Assembly: GCA_001414485.1 (NCBI GenBank) | Contig: LLEY01000121.1 | Span: forward strand, 62,001 to 126,000 | Source of the DNA: Calycina herbarum | Taxonomy: Eukaryota > Ascomycota > Leotiomycetes > Helotiales > Pezizellaceae | Direction: 5' to 3' | Length of the DNA: 64,000 nt | Shown here: one piece after another, positions 10,480 through 22,639 of the stretch | How the letters are laid out: every line of letters begins with the position of its first letter | Position numbering within the stretch: the stretch's first letter is position 1 | Made by a program: the position numbers and the translations under genes | The notes under the pieces: model-generated | What the model saw: only the letters and a program-made list of their open reading frames with translations | What the model was told of the DNA's origin: nothing | Databases searched by the model: none

Positions 10480-11895
10480 TTATGTGTATTTTGAAAATGC
10501 TAAGGAGGCATTGGTGCCACCAAATCCAAAACTATTTGACAAGGAGACATGCACTTCGTTTTCCTGGGCAGAAGATGGAATGTAGTTGCAGCGGAAGCTG
10601 GTGTCTACGTTCTTTAGGTTGAGTGTTGGAGGCATAATATTCTGCGGAATTTTAGCTGGCCGACATTTGGCTTTGGGGCCGAACAGGGATGAAAATACCT
10701 CTTTGGTTGCCAATATAGCAAAAATCGCCTCAACTGCTCCAGCAGCTCCCAACAAATGGCCAATAGAACCTTTGGTACTGCTCACGTTGACATCAGAACC
10801 GTGGTTGAAGCCATGCTCCCCTAGCATGAGTGACTGAATTGCGGTGTTCTCGGCAGCATCTCCGAGTGGTGTGCTTGTTGCGTGTGCGTTGATATAGTCA
10901 ATCTGGTCGGGTCTGATGCCTGCGTTCTTCAGGGCTCTTTTCATAGCCAGCAGAGCCCCATATCCATCTTCTTTTGGGGCTGTCATATGGTGAGCGTCTC
11001 CACTACATCCATATCCTCGGACTTCTGCATATATGTTTGCCCCACGGGCCTTTGCATGTTCCAATTCTTCCAATACCACCACCCCTGCACCTTCAGCAAT
11101 CACAAAACCAGCTCTATCTTTGTCAAAAGGACGAGATGAGGACTGAGGATCGTCGTTGTACGAGGACGAAAGCGACCTTGACCTCGCAAATCCCGCAAGC
11201 GCGAGTGGATGGATACAAGACTCGGATCCTCCAGCTATCATAACATCGGAGTCCCCAAAAGCAATAAAGCGTGAGGCGTCTCCAATGGCATGGGCCCCGG
11301 TTGTGCAAGCAGTCGTGACGGAATGGTTTGGTCCTTGCAATCCATATTTCATGGAGATATGCCCAGCACCAAGATTGATAAGAAGCTGAGGCACAAATAG
11401 TGGCGACACCTTCTTGTAACCCTACGCACGGTTCTCAGCAATGATTCCAGAATATCGACCAGCCAGTCCTGGTCAGCCGGAGTCGCTCACATGCTGCTCA
11501 AAAGCTACACTGGTGTTGTACAGCTCTTCGAGGTTTCCAATGCCGCTGCCCAAACATACGCCCGTTGTTTCCTTCTCTTCTTGCGTATGCGGTCTCCATC
11601 CAGCATCATCGAGGGCCATCTCAGTCGCGGCAACCGCATATTGGGTAAATTTTGCCATCCGCCGTTCCTCCCCTTTGGCTAGCCAGTCTGATGCTTGCCA
11701 CCTGCCATCCTCTCTCTTGCCATGAGGCACCACACCAGCAACGGTGCTGGGCAATTGTTGCCATCGTGCTTGAGGTTCGAGGTCTGCAATGCTGGTGATT
11801 CCGCAATGACCAGCCAGGAGTCGTGTCCAAGTTTGTCGAACGCCCACCCCAAGTGGCGTTATGGCTCCGAGGCCCGTTACTACCACACGTCGCAT
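10480..11895 (-). CDS. CEM1: Mitochondrial 3-oxoacyl-[acyl-carrier-protein] synthase (KAS II / CEM1 type)
   Basis: Condensing enzyme of type II mitochondrial fatty acid synthesis, which supplies octanoate for lipoate and acyl-ACP for respiratory assembly. Exons 11895-11491, 11421-10699 and 10641-10480 encode 429 residues. The Cys-His-His triad is present: [12 protein letters not shown] (C174), [11 protein letters not shown] (H315) and [12 protein letters not shown] (H357), with the C-terminal [13 protein letters not shown] loop. The protein begins directly with [18 protein letters not shown], so any presequence is minimal, as in many fungal orthologues. Intron 10642-10698 (57 nt) is a multiple of three and stop-free. 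I infer it because [13 protein letters not shown] restores the family spacing. Despite adjacency to the UstYa gene, this is a housekeeping gene. Confidence 0.9.
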
Positions 11896-12997
11896 CGTCT
11901 CGCCATGTTATCTCGATTTGCGGGGGAAAAGATGGTTTGAAATTGTTCAAGAGTTGTGAGGTCGAGCTCGCTGTTCAAGTGTCAAGCAAGGAAGTTCGCC
12001 TCGGCAACTGCCGTTCTCTAAGTTACTATTCTCACCCCGGAGACTTATTCATCCACCGCAACCTTACCCCTGAAATGACTTCAGCCTCTTCTTTGACTCA
12101 GCTAACACCATACGGAGTATCACGAACACACAATTCAATCTGTTTGTACAAGTTCTCCCTGTCCGTCGCGGGTGATTATGCTAACACAATTCCAGTTCCA
12201 GGACTCCAATTCTCGCCCAATTGATAAATAGCTCTCATATGGGTTGGACAACATGGTGGTTATATACCGTCCACATTTGCATATCTGATTGCGTCCTCGT
12301 CCTCTTCCTTGATAGTGACGATCAAATTTGTTTCGACGCTTCAATCCGCAAACTTTGCTAGTTGCGACCGCCACCGTTGACCTTTACCACAGGCGTCGAA
12401 AAGTCCGTGGACAAGGCTTGTCTCATGTTTCATTTTGTCGAAAAACATCTGTGTGGGAAGCATGTTTCTTCCCCACACTGGCGAGTGCATGATTCGAGAT
12501 CGTGCCTGGTGCAGCGTCTTTCGTTTCGAGAATTTTACTCTGGTTTTGTATTGTTATCAGCCAGGACCTTGACAACAATAGAACCAATGGGGACGGTAGG
12601 TTGACTTGCATTTCTTCGGGTCTAAAAAGTTCCATAATGTGAACACAAAGCTTGGCTGGTCTAGTCAGACTATTCCATGGAAGTGCCTGTTCCGCCCACC
12701 TGGGTTCGTTAGTCGAAAGCTTTATTACACTACCGAAGCCCTATCATCCCCCCTTTCAGTATCTCGTGATCTACATTCAAGCGAATCTCTGTAAAGAGGC
12801 TTATCTGGATTCCCCACCTTGTTCCCTACATTGTGCATCAAGTAGGTCAGAGAGTTCCCGGCTATCCACGCCACACCATTCCTGGCCAGATTGTGCCATA
12901 TTGTACACCAGTTCATTTCTTATATACATTCATGCCTTACTCCCATGGCTCTTCAGACCGTTGATCGTTCTCCGTGTCGCCGGGTCTTTCACCAATA
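11896..12997. other. Divergent intergenic region (CEM1 / OPT transporter)
   Basis: Contains the promoters of the mitochondrial ketoacyl synthase (minus) and the oligopeptide transporter (plus). Open frames here are short and unrelated to known families. No repeats were recognised. Confidence 0.5.
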
Positions 12998-15884
12998 ATG
13001 GCCTTACAATTCGAAGCAAAGTCGTCAGGTACGGCTTTTGCAAAGACACGATCGAATCCCAAGTACAAAGACAATCCAACGTACGCGGATGATAAAGATT
13101 GGGACCCAAAGATGGAGGAAGTTGATGTCAACGCACGGGAGGTGAAATTTGCGGGGCAGTCAACAGGATATGAGAGACCAGACCCAGTAACAGATCTCAA
13201 GAATCGTCTGTCTATGTGGGGTGAGGATCACAACTCTGAATATAATATCATGTACTGACGTCCCTTCTCTAGATCCCAATCTTCCAGCAGACGACCCAGA
13301 GCTCAAAGTTCTAGAGACCTCGTCGTTTGATGATGATGTATTTTCACTCAAGGAAATCGAAGACTCGCCTTATCCAGAGGTGAGAGCAGCAGTACGAAAT
13401 TATGATGAAGATGTACCGTGTAACACAATTCGAGCTTGGACTATTGGCCTTGCGCTGGTATTCCTGGGAGCTTCGATGAACACACTGTTCTCTCTTCGAG
13501 CACCATCAATCGGTCTTGGTGCTTTAGTCGCCCAAATTATTGCTTGGCCAATGGGACACGGGTATGTGGTCTTACTCTTCCGAAATTAGATCTACCATCA
13601 CAAGCTAACTTGAACAAAGATGGGCGAGAGTCATGCCAAAGAGGCAATTTAAAACTCTCGGAATTAAGTGGTCATTGAATCCTGGACCCTTTAATATCAA
13701 AGAACACTCAATCATTGTCGTGATGGCAGGCGTCAGTTTCAGCGCGGCCTATGCTACCGATATTATCCTCGCTCAAATTGCTTTCTACAGGCAAGATTTT
13801 GGCTTGACGTTCCAACTCATGTTGACAATTTCGACCCAGTCTGTGGGCTATGGAATCGCTGGTATAATGCGACCATATCTAGTGTAAGATTGATCTTTTG
13901 GAACAACAACCCCAGTATTAGTCAAGCAAAAGCTAACATTTTCTAGCTATCCCGCAGCAATGATTTGGCCCGGAAACCTGGTGAGCGTTACATTGATGAA
14001 TGCGATGTACGAAACGGAAGCAAAACCAGATCCCACCATCATTGGAGGCAAAATGCCACGCTATCGATGGTTCGCGTACGTTTGCGCTGGAGCCTTCATC
14101 TACTATTTCATTCCAGGTTTCCTTGCTCAGTTTTTGAGCATTTTTGCTTTCGCTACATGGGCTGCTCCAAACAACGTCATTGTCAACCAATTATTCGGTG
14201 GCTCAACTGGATTGTCCATCTTGCCAATCACATTTGACTGGACCCAGATTTCTGTGAGTTCTTAACTCTTTCGTTTTCGTTTCTTTTTCCAAAATAAGAC
14301 GGAAATGCTAATTACTCGGAAGGGGTTCGTGGGCTCTCCTCTCATCCCACCATGGTTCTCGATTGCCAACACTTTGATTGGTGTCGTCACATTCTACATC
14401 TTTGGAGCTACCACTTTGCACTACACCAATACCTGGAGCGCAAAGTATCTTCCCATGAGCGACAGTGGGACATATGACAACACCGGGGAAACATACAATG
14501 TTAGTAGGATCCTGAACCCGGACTTTACCCTGAACGAAAAGGCATATGCGGAATACTCGCCACTTTATATTTCAACAACCTTTGCCTTGTCATATGGGCT
14601 TTCATTTGCTGCCATTGCATCGCTCGTAGTTTACACTTATCTGCACCATGGCAAACAAATCTGGCGGCAATTCCGTAATAGCAAGGGAGAAGACGCCGAT
14701 GTTCATATGAAAATGATGATGAAGTACCCAGAAGCTCCAACTTGGTGGTACATGACTTTGTTCGTACTTATGGTCGTCCTGAGTCTTGTTACTGTATTAG
14801 CATTTGATACTAAACTCACTTGGTGGGCCTTCTTCCTCGCCATGGCCATTTCTTTTGGATTTTCCCTGCCCATTGGAATTATCCAGGCAATCACCAATAC
14901 TCAAATCGGTCTTAACGTCTTGACCGAATTTGTTTTTGGATACATTCAACCCGGTCGCCCGCTCGCTCTTATGATATTCAAAACATATGGATACATTACA
15001 ATGTAGGCCTTTTACTTCGACCCCATCCTCTCTGCTCCCGCTAATTCACAACACAGGTCGCAAGCACTTAGTTTCACTTCGGATTTGAAATTTGGTCATT
15101 ACATGAAGGTAAGTCATCTTCTGCCGTTCTATTCTATTTCCATTCAAAAAATAGCCCGCTAACTGTTGAAACAGATCCCACCTCGAACAATGTTCATGTG
15201 TCAAGTCGTCGCCACGACCCTCTCATGCTTCATCCAAATTGCTGTCTTGAACTTTGCCCTCACGAACATTAAAGACGTTTGCACACCTCACCAGGAGCAA
15301 CATTTCACTTGTCCTGGTGGAAAGGTGTTCTTCTCTGGTCAGTACTTCTATTCACAATAACATATGCAACAAACTAATTTAATATAGCATCGGTTATTTG
15401 GGGATTGATTGGCCCAGCTCGCATGTTCTCGCCAGGTCAAATCTACTCCGGTCTTTTCTGGTTCTTTGGAGTTGGATTTTTTACACCAATTATCTTCTAC
15501 TTTGCAGCAAAGAAGTGGCCTGCCTCACCCATCAAATACCTCATGGCACCCTTGATCTTTGGAGGTTCCGCCAGTATCCCTCCTGCCACTCCACTCAACT
15601 ATCTTTCTTGGGGTATCGTTGGTTTTATCTTCCAAAAAGTCATCAGACGAAAGTACTTCGGCTGGTGGGCAAGATTGAACTACTTAACAAGCAGTGGTCT
15701 TGACTTAGGTCTCGCTTTGAGCACGCTATTCATATTCTTCGCATTCACGATGAACAGTATTGAAGCTCCCAAGTGGTGGGGTAATACCATTACAACCGCA
15801 ACGATGGATTCGCAGGGCACGGCTATTCAAGCTGTCATTCCTAAGGGAGAACACTTCGGGCCGCCTACTGGGTCCTGGAGATAG
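12998..15884 (+). CDS. Oligopeptide transporter, OPT family
   Basis: Proton-coupled plasma-membrane importer of small peptides (tetra/pentapeptides or glutathione-like substrates). Eight exons (12998-13220, 13273-13561, 13620-13883, 13947-14253, 14323-15002, 15057-15108, 15175-15337, 15388-15884) give 824 residues, usual for fungal OPTs. An acidic cytosolic N-terminus ends in SPYPEVRAAV and PCNTIRAW, followed by about 12-14 hydrophobic segments. Family signatures are SLNPGPFNIKEH (NPG-x-FN-x-KEH), SPLIPPW and GLNVLTEFVFGYIQPGRPLALMIFKTYGYI, and the ending is KYFGWWARLNYLTSSGLDLGLALST. The start was chosen at 12998 because the upstream GTG reading is not an ATG. The first exon's donor is GTGAGG at 13221, joining LSMW to DPNLPADDPE. 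Seven introns of 50-69 nt all have clean branch sites. Confidence 0.93.
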
Positions 15885-16362
15885 ATACTTTTTAATTTGT
15901 AGCGATCGTAATTTCGGGGGAGCGTGTGTTTTTGTGTGGCGCAGACTTTGTTTCCTATCTTATTCTATATAACTTGTAATCCATTTTTTAAATCCATATA
16001 CCTTCTTTTAACTTCCAAACTATATACTTTCATTACCTATTTCTAAGCTGGCAAATGAGGATTCTTATGGATGGCATGCAGGTAGATTAATTCATCACAC
16101 GTAAGACGCCCGGTCATTACTCTCAGACGCCCATTTGTACTAAAAATTATCCGAAATTATCTCGGACAATTAAAATAATTGTTCGAGAATGTTTAAAAGA
16201 TTTGTAAACTTTATTCTCCTTGCCTTCTCGATTAAAGGTTATGAGTACCCGAAAACATCTCGCACAATAAGATAAAGAACCTAAATGGTAATAGCCAAAC
16301 TTCTTACTTAAGTACTACAGCCACCTGCATTCCATATCAGAAACCGGACATTAAATATCCTT
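15885..16362. other. Convergent 3' region (OPT / DUF2855)
   Basis: AT-rich spacer between two genes that point toward each other. It holds both 3' UTRs. No gene or repeat was seen. Confidence 0.5.
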
Positions 16363-18023
16363 TCAAATCTTATACACCATTCCCTCTTCTGATCCCACTT
16401 TCCCCTGACAAAGTCTCGTCCAGCCACCTTCAATTCCCATTTCGCCATCGACACCATCTCCCCATACAATCTTCATCCCTGGTGTGGCCTTTTCTCTCTC
16501 GTTCTGCCACTCTTCCCACAGCCTATTCGTATTCTCCAAATCCGCCTCTCTATCATGGGAACTCAGGACTGCCACCCGAATCCCCGGAGCAAAAAATTGG
16601 TATTTATTCAATCTAGACATTGCAGCTCGAGTGTTTTGCATTTGTTCGGGAGTGTAGACCTTGCTCACCAAATCAGTATTCGAAGAGAGGAGTTCAAGCG
16701 GTGAGTTGAAACTGAGTTTTGCTTACCTTTTGTTCACTCCCAATTTGAATAATCAAGAACTGTGCATCCGGACCCTCCGGGCTTGCCCTTAAATTATCCA
16801 CCATCCGATCCAAAGTTCCATCTCTCGCTCCAAAATCCATTATCACAACTTTCTTAGCATTGAAATTACCCATCCGATCCAAGATCTTGAAAAAGTCACG
16901 CTGTTGATAATCAAGTGCTGTCTCAGGGAACGGAAATTTCAACTCTTTAGAAGCCTCGTTCAAAACTTCAGGCACGGAAGTAACTTGTAGAAAGCCCAGT
17001 GGACCTTCCCCCTCTCCTCTTTTAGAAAGATTCCAAGCGAAGCAACGTCCGGTTTTACTAGATGCTGATAAACTAATTACCACAGCGTTCGAAAGATCGG
17101 CATCTTCCTCTGTCCAATCTCCAGTTCCAAAAGGATGAATGGGCTTCATTCCATTCTTCCCGGGAAAGACGTGAGAATTTAGGTGACGACCGGTTTGCCA
17201 TACTGGTTGGAATAAAGTATTCCAAGCTAGATTTTCAATTTTCTCTTGGGAGAGAAGTCCAGCAAGATGGGTGGATTGATAAGTGTTGTAGACTTGGTTT
17301 AGGGTGCCCCGATGGGGGCTAGTCTCTAGCCAGTGATCTTTGAGGTTGTGGGGTGTGAGTTGAAGGTCGAAGGGCAGGGAAGTTGTGGGCCAAAATCCCC
17401 AGAGGAGTTCTCCTTCTTGGATGGTTGTAGTACTTGAGAGGACACGGGCGTAGCCCCATGCTGGAACGATCCCCCATGATGCGGCGTCATTGTATGGCGA
17501 CGGAGAGTTTTGCGGTACGGGGTATGCATCCCACCTGTCGATTATGTTAGTGAAATATTCGATGCAAATCAATATCATGTAAGAGGCTTGGTCTTTACTC
17601 TCCGGCACCCTTTTTTCTCGTTGTGCGAGCTATTTTTGGGCAATCATAGCTATTTTTCTAGAAAGTTTAGGAGAATGAAGAAATTGAGCTTTTGATTCTC
17701 CAAACACTTCTAGGACAACACCTTTTGTTTACACTAGACTATTTCGAATAATAAGACAGTGAGTGCCGGAGAGTAATGACATCGTCTTACTCCAAGAGAT
17801 TCAAGGAAAGGGACTCCATTTTCAAAACACAAAAAAAAGGCGAAGAGAAAACCAACCAATGCATAAAGTCCCCCAGTCTCGCATAGCTCAAGTTATTAGA
17901 CGTAAGACTGATCAAGAAAATTCGCACACGAATGGAAGAAGGTGCCAAATCCCTAAGTTCCATGTCAAGTGTGAATGTAGCATGCACATTATTGTCGGAC
18001 TTTGATACCACATGGACATCCAT
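16363..18023 (-). CDS. DUF2855 family protein, intron carries a MITE-like insert
   Basis: DUF2855 proteins are conserved in fungi and some bacteria and have no established biochemical role; fold predictions for the family suggest a quinone-oxidoreductase-like structure. Exons 18023-17857, 17534-16727 and 16659-16363 encode 423 residues. Exon 1 ends LTSNNLSYARLGDFMHW and exon 2 opens WDAYPVPQNSPSPYND, together reproducing the family pattern LTaNNitYa...WW...P. ASWGIVPAWGYARV follows. The link requires donor GTTGGT at 17856 and an intron of 322 nt, 4-6 times longer than its neighbours. The extra length is explained by a 176-bp TIR element inside it (17598-17773). The second intron, 16660-16726, is ordinary. 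The frame is intact throughout, so the gene is probably functional if the long intron is still spliced. Confidence 0.75.
17596..17775. mobile_element. MITE-like element, 176 bp, TA-flanked
   Basis: Bases 17598-17608 (CTCTCCGGCAC) are the exact reverse complement of 17763-17773, and each end is flanked by TA (17596-17597 and 17774-17775). With the next flanking base the inverted repeat is 14 bp. A TA duplication is typical of Tc1/mariner-type elements. The element lies wholly within intron 1 of the DUF2855 gene and has no coding capacity. Only one copy is visible here, so repeat status is inferred from structure. Confidence 0.55.
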
Positions 18024-19043
18024 TTTGATACAAAATTCAAGACTTGAATATGGGATGAGAGTACTGATGGATTATATGAAGTTTACCTGGAGAAATTTAC
18101 CGGTTCTTGTATTCATTCATGAAGCATAGACGGCAGTCGCTACGGCCGTACCTCCATATCTGACGCGAGATTTGACATCAAAAGTGGAGAATATACGTAT
18201 ATGATGATAAACCACGAATTTTTGGTAGTCTCGATGGAAAAAGCCGATGCTTTTCATGATTTACCAATATCCTGGAGAAGAATCATAGTTCGACTCCAAA
18301 AGCTGCTTCAAATTTCGGAGAAATAGAGTACGATTCCCCTTCCAAGTTGCCACTTGGTATTTTTGGAGTGGAATAAACTGACAGCAATGGCGAAGAGCAA
18401 TGGAGGCTACTTAGCTAGATATTTCTGAGCTTCTGCTCTTGTCGAAACTTGATATATTGACTTGAACTTCATGCGCTCTAGACTACACAGAAATTGCTAG
18501 GGAAATTTCACGTACAGAAAACAATCATCAGAACTTAAGACTAAACAAGCTGGCAAAAGAAATCGGTGACAACACCAAGGTCCAAAAGGGGCTTTAACCA
18601 AGATAGAAAAAAATGTAGCAAAAGTATGTGCAACAATATTGCTAGGAGGTAGCCAAAATTCCTCATTTTGAAAAAGCTCTGGAGACTGGAGATATCCATC
18701 TGGAACTTTCGATCCAAAAGTGATTCAGATAAGAAATGGCATGCAATGCTATAAGATAAATAGGAAATCAAAACTGGTGGCTGGTTTGTGGTCAAGTGAA
18801 GCCTATGACGTTGAGTTTATTATGAGCTTAATTGGTGAGGCTGGGGGAAGAGTAACCGAGGATGTACCGATGATACCCCACTAGCACGGTGAATGCAAAT
18901 CTTGGAAAGCTGGATGCGTCTCGAGTACTATTATCTCTGCGACTCATCATTTTACAGGCAATTGTATGACACAGACTCCCATGTACCCTTAGGTGGTACG
19001 ACAAACACTCAAAAGCATGAGATAAAGCCGCTGCCAATTCAAG
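18024..19043. other. Divergent intergenic region (DUF2855 / RMD1-like)
   Basis: About 1 kb with promoters for both flanking genes. A minus-strand frame at 18541-18795 is hydrophobic but matches no family and lacks splice or promoter context. No RNA gene was seen. Confidence 0.5.
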
Positions 19044-20793
19044 ATGGCATCCCCAACCACCAGGATGGCAGAAACCACACCTCTTATCCATAATCGAGCT
19101 CCCAGCGCCCCAAGCTCGCCAGAATCCCAAAGGAAAACTAGCAGGAATGTCACCTTCAGCGCGAATCCCTCTGTACTATCGATAGACGGACCAACCCTAA
19201 ACTCTCGTTTTTCTCAAGGCCAAGCTCAAGGTCAAAATGCAGCATCAATAACGTCAGGAGATGCTCATCCTACCTCCCAGCAACCGATGCTCTCAAGCCT
19301 AAACAGCAAACTTCGACGCCGAAATAGTCACGGATCTCCACTCGTCAACCTACCTGCTGTGCCAATCTCGAAAATTGGCCCTCAGCGAACGACCAAAAAT
19401 GCCCAAAAGCTTAAGCTGCTTCCAAACCCCGAGTTTGGTGACGATGGACCCGACGAAGAAAGCGGTCGAGACGTCTACTCGCAATACACTCGGATTAAAG
19501 ATCCAACCGCCCGGCGAGATGCTGCCAGGCTGGGCAAGGCAGATAGGGATAGACTTCCTCGAGTCACAGCGTATTGCACAGCGAATAAATACCAGTTGGA
19601 TGGATTGATGCGGTTCCTCAAGGGAAGAGGCAAAACCAAGCATGCGGCTCCGAAACTTTTCGACGAATGCATATATACCCCTTATAACTACGGCCGGGCA
19701 ACCCCCGATCGAGTGATGGAAGTGCAATCCATGCCAGCACAGATGAGGGAGAGGAGACATTCAGACAGTGCCATTGAGGTTCTGGACAACAATAACCAAA
19801 GACGAGAAGATCTCATCGACCTTCATACCGAAGGCGGAGACACGAGTTTAGGCAATGGAGACACGGATATGAACAATCATCCCCACTCGGAGCTTGTGGA
19901 GCGACGGATCGAAGAAGAGGTGATACATGCGGAAAATAATCTCGACTTTGATATCCAAGTACACACTCCAGAAGTATTTCTATTTGACTATGGTGTGGTT
20001 GTTATATGGGGCATGTCACTGAAGGAGGAGCAACGCTTTCTCAAGGAAATTGCAAAATTTGAGAGTGAAAAGCTTGCTCCAGATGACGTGGAGACTGAGA
20101 GCTTCAACTTCTACTACACCAAAGAATACCAAGCACGGATTTATAACGATTTTATCACCCTGCGAGAAAAAACCAATTACATGACGAAATTGGCAATCTC
20201 TCATGCTCTCGCACAGAGTGTCAAGGTATGTCATGTTTTCCTACCCTACTTATAACAAAACGAAATGTTGTTGCGTCCTAGACGCTCATTTCATTCTAAC
20301 TTTATTGCAGACTTCATTATTCGAAGCACTCGTAGACGAGACTATTGCAACCTGCAAGGACATTCCAACGCAAATTGCTCTCACTGGTGCCATTTCTCTA
20401 TCACGAACGCAAATCAACATGCAAATCGGCGAGTTATTTATTCTACGAATAAATATCCATCTTAACGGTTCCGTGCTTGATACACCTGAGCTGTTCTGGG
20501 TAGAGCCACAATTAGAGCCTGTCTACACGGCGGTCAGGAGTTATCTTGAAATGGACCAGAGAGTAGGACTACTAACCGAGAGGTTGGACGTCATTGCGGA
20601 CTTGCTAGCCGTGTTAAAAGATCAATTATCGCATGGACATGGAGAAAAATTGGAGTGGATCGGTATATTCTTCCTATTCAACTCTACTCGGGTACGGAAC
20701 TAACTTGAAATCACAGTAATCATTCTCATCGCCGCTGAGATTCTCGTTGCGGCTGTAAATATTGTTGTAGACTTGTATGCCGGAGTAGATTAA
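19044..20793 (+). CDS. RMD1/Sif2-like DUF155 family membrane protein
   Basis: The DUF155 (YagE/RMD1) family includes yeast Rmd1/Rmd8, fission yeast Sif2/3 and human RMND1, which acts in mitochondrial translation; the longer fungal forms are linked to sporulation and the cell cortex. Exons 19044-20225, 20311-20662 and 20717-20793 give 536 residues. A disordered, Ser/Pro-rich N-terminus precedes LPRVTAYCTANKYQLDGLMRFLKGRG. The core DUF155 region follows from EVFLFDYGVVVIWGMSLKEEQRFL through TSLFEALVDETI and the RLDVIADLLAVLKDQLSHGHGEKLEWI block. It ends in one transmembrane helix (VIILIAAEILVAAVNIVVDL), as in the family. A second in-frame ATG (MAETTPLI, 19065) could serve as start. Confidence 0.88.
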
Positions 20794-21628
20794 GGGAGTT
20801 AACAAGGATAGAGTGAACGTGTAAAAAAGATATGTTTTCTGTATGAGCATGTGCATATTCCAGCGTTGGCGTTCTTCTTTTTTGGGATATGGCTATTGGA
20901 GTGGCTTTCTGGGTAATTTGCTGAGGGGAAGTGGAGAAAGTGATGGTTGTGTTGGGGGCGCGAGTATAATATATGTTCTACCACTACCACGAGTGTACCT
21001 AAAACTTAAATTTACGATACTTGGGAATACTTGTTGTAAATTTGATGATGATTCAGTCTTGAGTGGGCTCTTAGACCGAGCCAAAGTTGGAACAAGAGCT
21101 GCATCTACGCCCAGTCTCGCCAGTGAACTTAGGGTTCTCCTAGGGAAACGTGACATAGACGCAAACACCCAATAAAACTTTGCAAACCTCCAGTCTTTCT
21201 TGCTAACAAAAATTTACGTACGTCGATGGGGTTGGGGAAATGTAGCAGAAAAATCCCGGCGTAGCTAATTATAAAAGAATTGGGGCTGGGACACAGTGAA
21301 TTGTACTGAATTATGTCGCTGATTACTCTAATCCATTGCGAGTTGGAAAAGTCGCCTCGAATAATGAGGATTTGGAATTTGTTATTCTTTCTAGATAGTT
21401 CGTACACAAGGGGGGGTTCGCTTAGAGAACTTGCGTGGATTGTTACTCTACCGCTTCCACTGAACATATTTACTAGCTTACTTTTATGGTTTCACGTTAT
21501 CAAGGGTGTTGACTGCTGATCACTTATATTAAAGTTGAGAGATGATATTGTACAAAATGAATTTCGGGATTTTAGTAAATCCAGGACGAGCTATTTAAAA
21601 CTCATTGAAGAAGCTTGATAGTTCTTAG
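20794..21628. other. Convergent 3' region, no gene recognised
   Basis: Lies between the RMD1-like gene and the RING gene, which converge. Short frames show no family similarity. Nothing else was seen. Confidence 0.5.
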
Positions 21629-22639
21629 TTAAACTTGGTAGCGAGGTATAACCCCTGAAACATCCGCGATATGATCCGCTAATTCGGGTCGAAGCATCAC
21701 GACTGCTAACCACCCGGGGGTAGATTTCTTGTCGTTGGGGTACTCGTATTGAACCTTCGGAAAGCTGGTCCGACAAAATGGGCAGATGTCGTGTTTCTCT
21801 TCAATGAACCATTGGTTGGCGCATGATGAACCGATGAGATGATGACAAGGAGTTTCCACTGCATCCTCAATAACCCCATCTTCGTTCTTCTCACCGAAAG
21901 GATCCTGGCAAACGAAACATTCGAGGTCTTCTTCGAGAGTCTCTAGGGGGACCTTAGTTAGAAGTTTTGGTTTGACGCGCGATCCGTCTTCTTCGTCGTC
22001 TTTGGCGAGGAGGACATTAAGAGCAACTTTGGATTTGAGAAAGATTTGAAACTCTCTGACTCGCTTCAGTTGCGACGATACCTCTTCTGTGAAATTCTGG
22101 CCAGAGTGTGTCATAAAGTGGATTTCTATTTCTTCAGCTCTTTTTAAGAACTTCTCTATGGTGTCGAGGAAGATGTTGAGCCATTCCAGGTCTTCTGGAG
22201 AGAGAGCTCCAAATCATCTCAGTTGCTCATAGTTAGATCTCCAGCGGATACGTTCAAGATTCCGAGATATGCTTGGGTAATTCCGCCCCGACCTCCATGC
22301 ATCATCTGTCATTAGAATCTCCACACACCTTTCGATACCTAAATAATAGGGCATGTCAAACCATATGGTTGGGAAATCGTCGATAGTATTTGGGGGTATA
22401 GGACATTTGTAGCATGTTCGTTTAATTTCCAGCTTGATGGGATTTTCCCAAGTAGATCCAAAACACCCGAGATGTTGTGGATCGATTTCTGTTTGTGATG
22501 CTTCTATCCAGCTAAATTTTGGGAAACCTGAGGGAGTATTGTCGTTGAGATAATTAGATGTTGGACAACAAATGACAGGATGTTTTTCGTCCTTTTGATC
22601 GCAGCCACACTGCCAGATAAATTGGTAGCGGCGACACAT
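21629..22639 (-). CDS. RING-type zinc-finger protein, candidate ubiquitin ligase
   Basis: Exons 22639-22252 and 22194-21629 encode 317 residues. The N-terminus is Cys-rich (MCRRYQFIWQCGCD, ...VICC, ...CYKC). The middle (about 140-200) looks helical, with FLKRAEEIEIHF and QLKRVREFQIFLKS. The RING lies near residues 210-260: ECFVCQDPF, PCHHLIGSSC and CPFC. At the usual fifth-ligand position there is Gly instead of His or Cys (HLIGSSC), as in some fungal RINGs, so metal binding there is uncertain. The two halves lie in the same frame but are separated by a TGA at 22214-22216. A 57-nt intron (22195-22251, GTATCC donor, CTAAC branch, CTCCAG acceptor) removes it. No specific orthologue was recognised. 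Confidence 0.7.

Noticed and set aside
10480..11895. Ketoacyl synthase as part of a polyketide or peptide cluster with the UstYa gene.
   Set aside because: It is a single-domain mitochondrial KAS of CEM1 type with no other PKS domains, so adjacency is probably chance.
18541..18795. Hydrophobic 84-codon minus-strand frame.
   Set aside because: It has no recognisable family, promoter or splice context, and such frames arise by chance in A/T-rich spacers.
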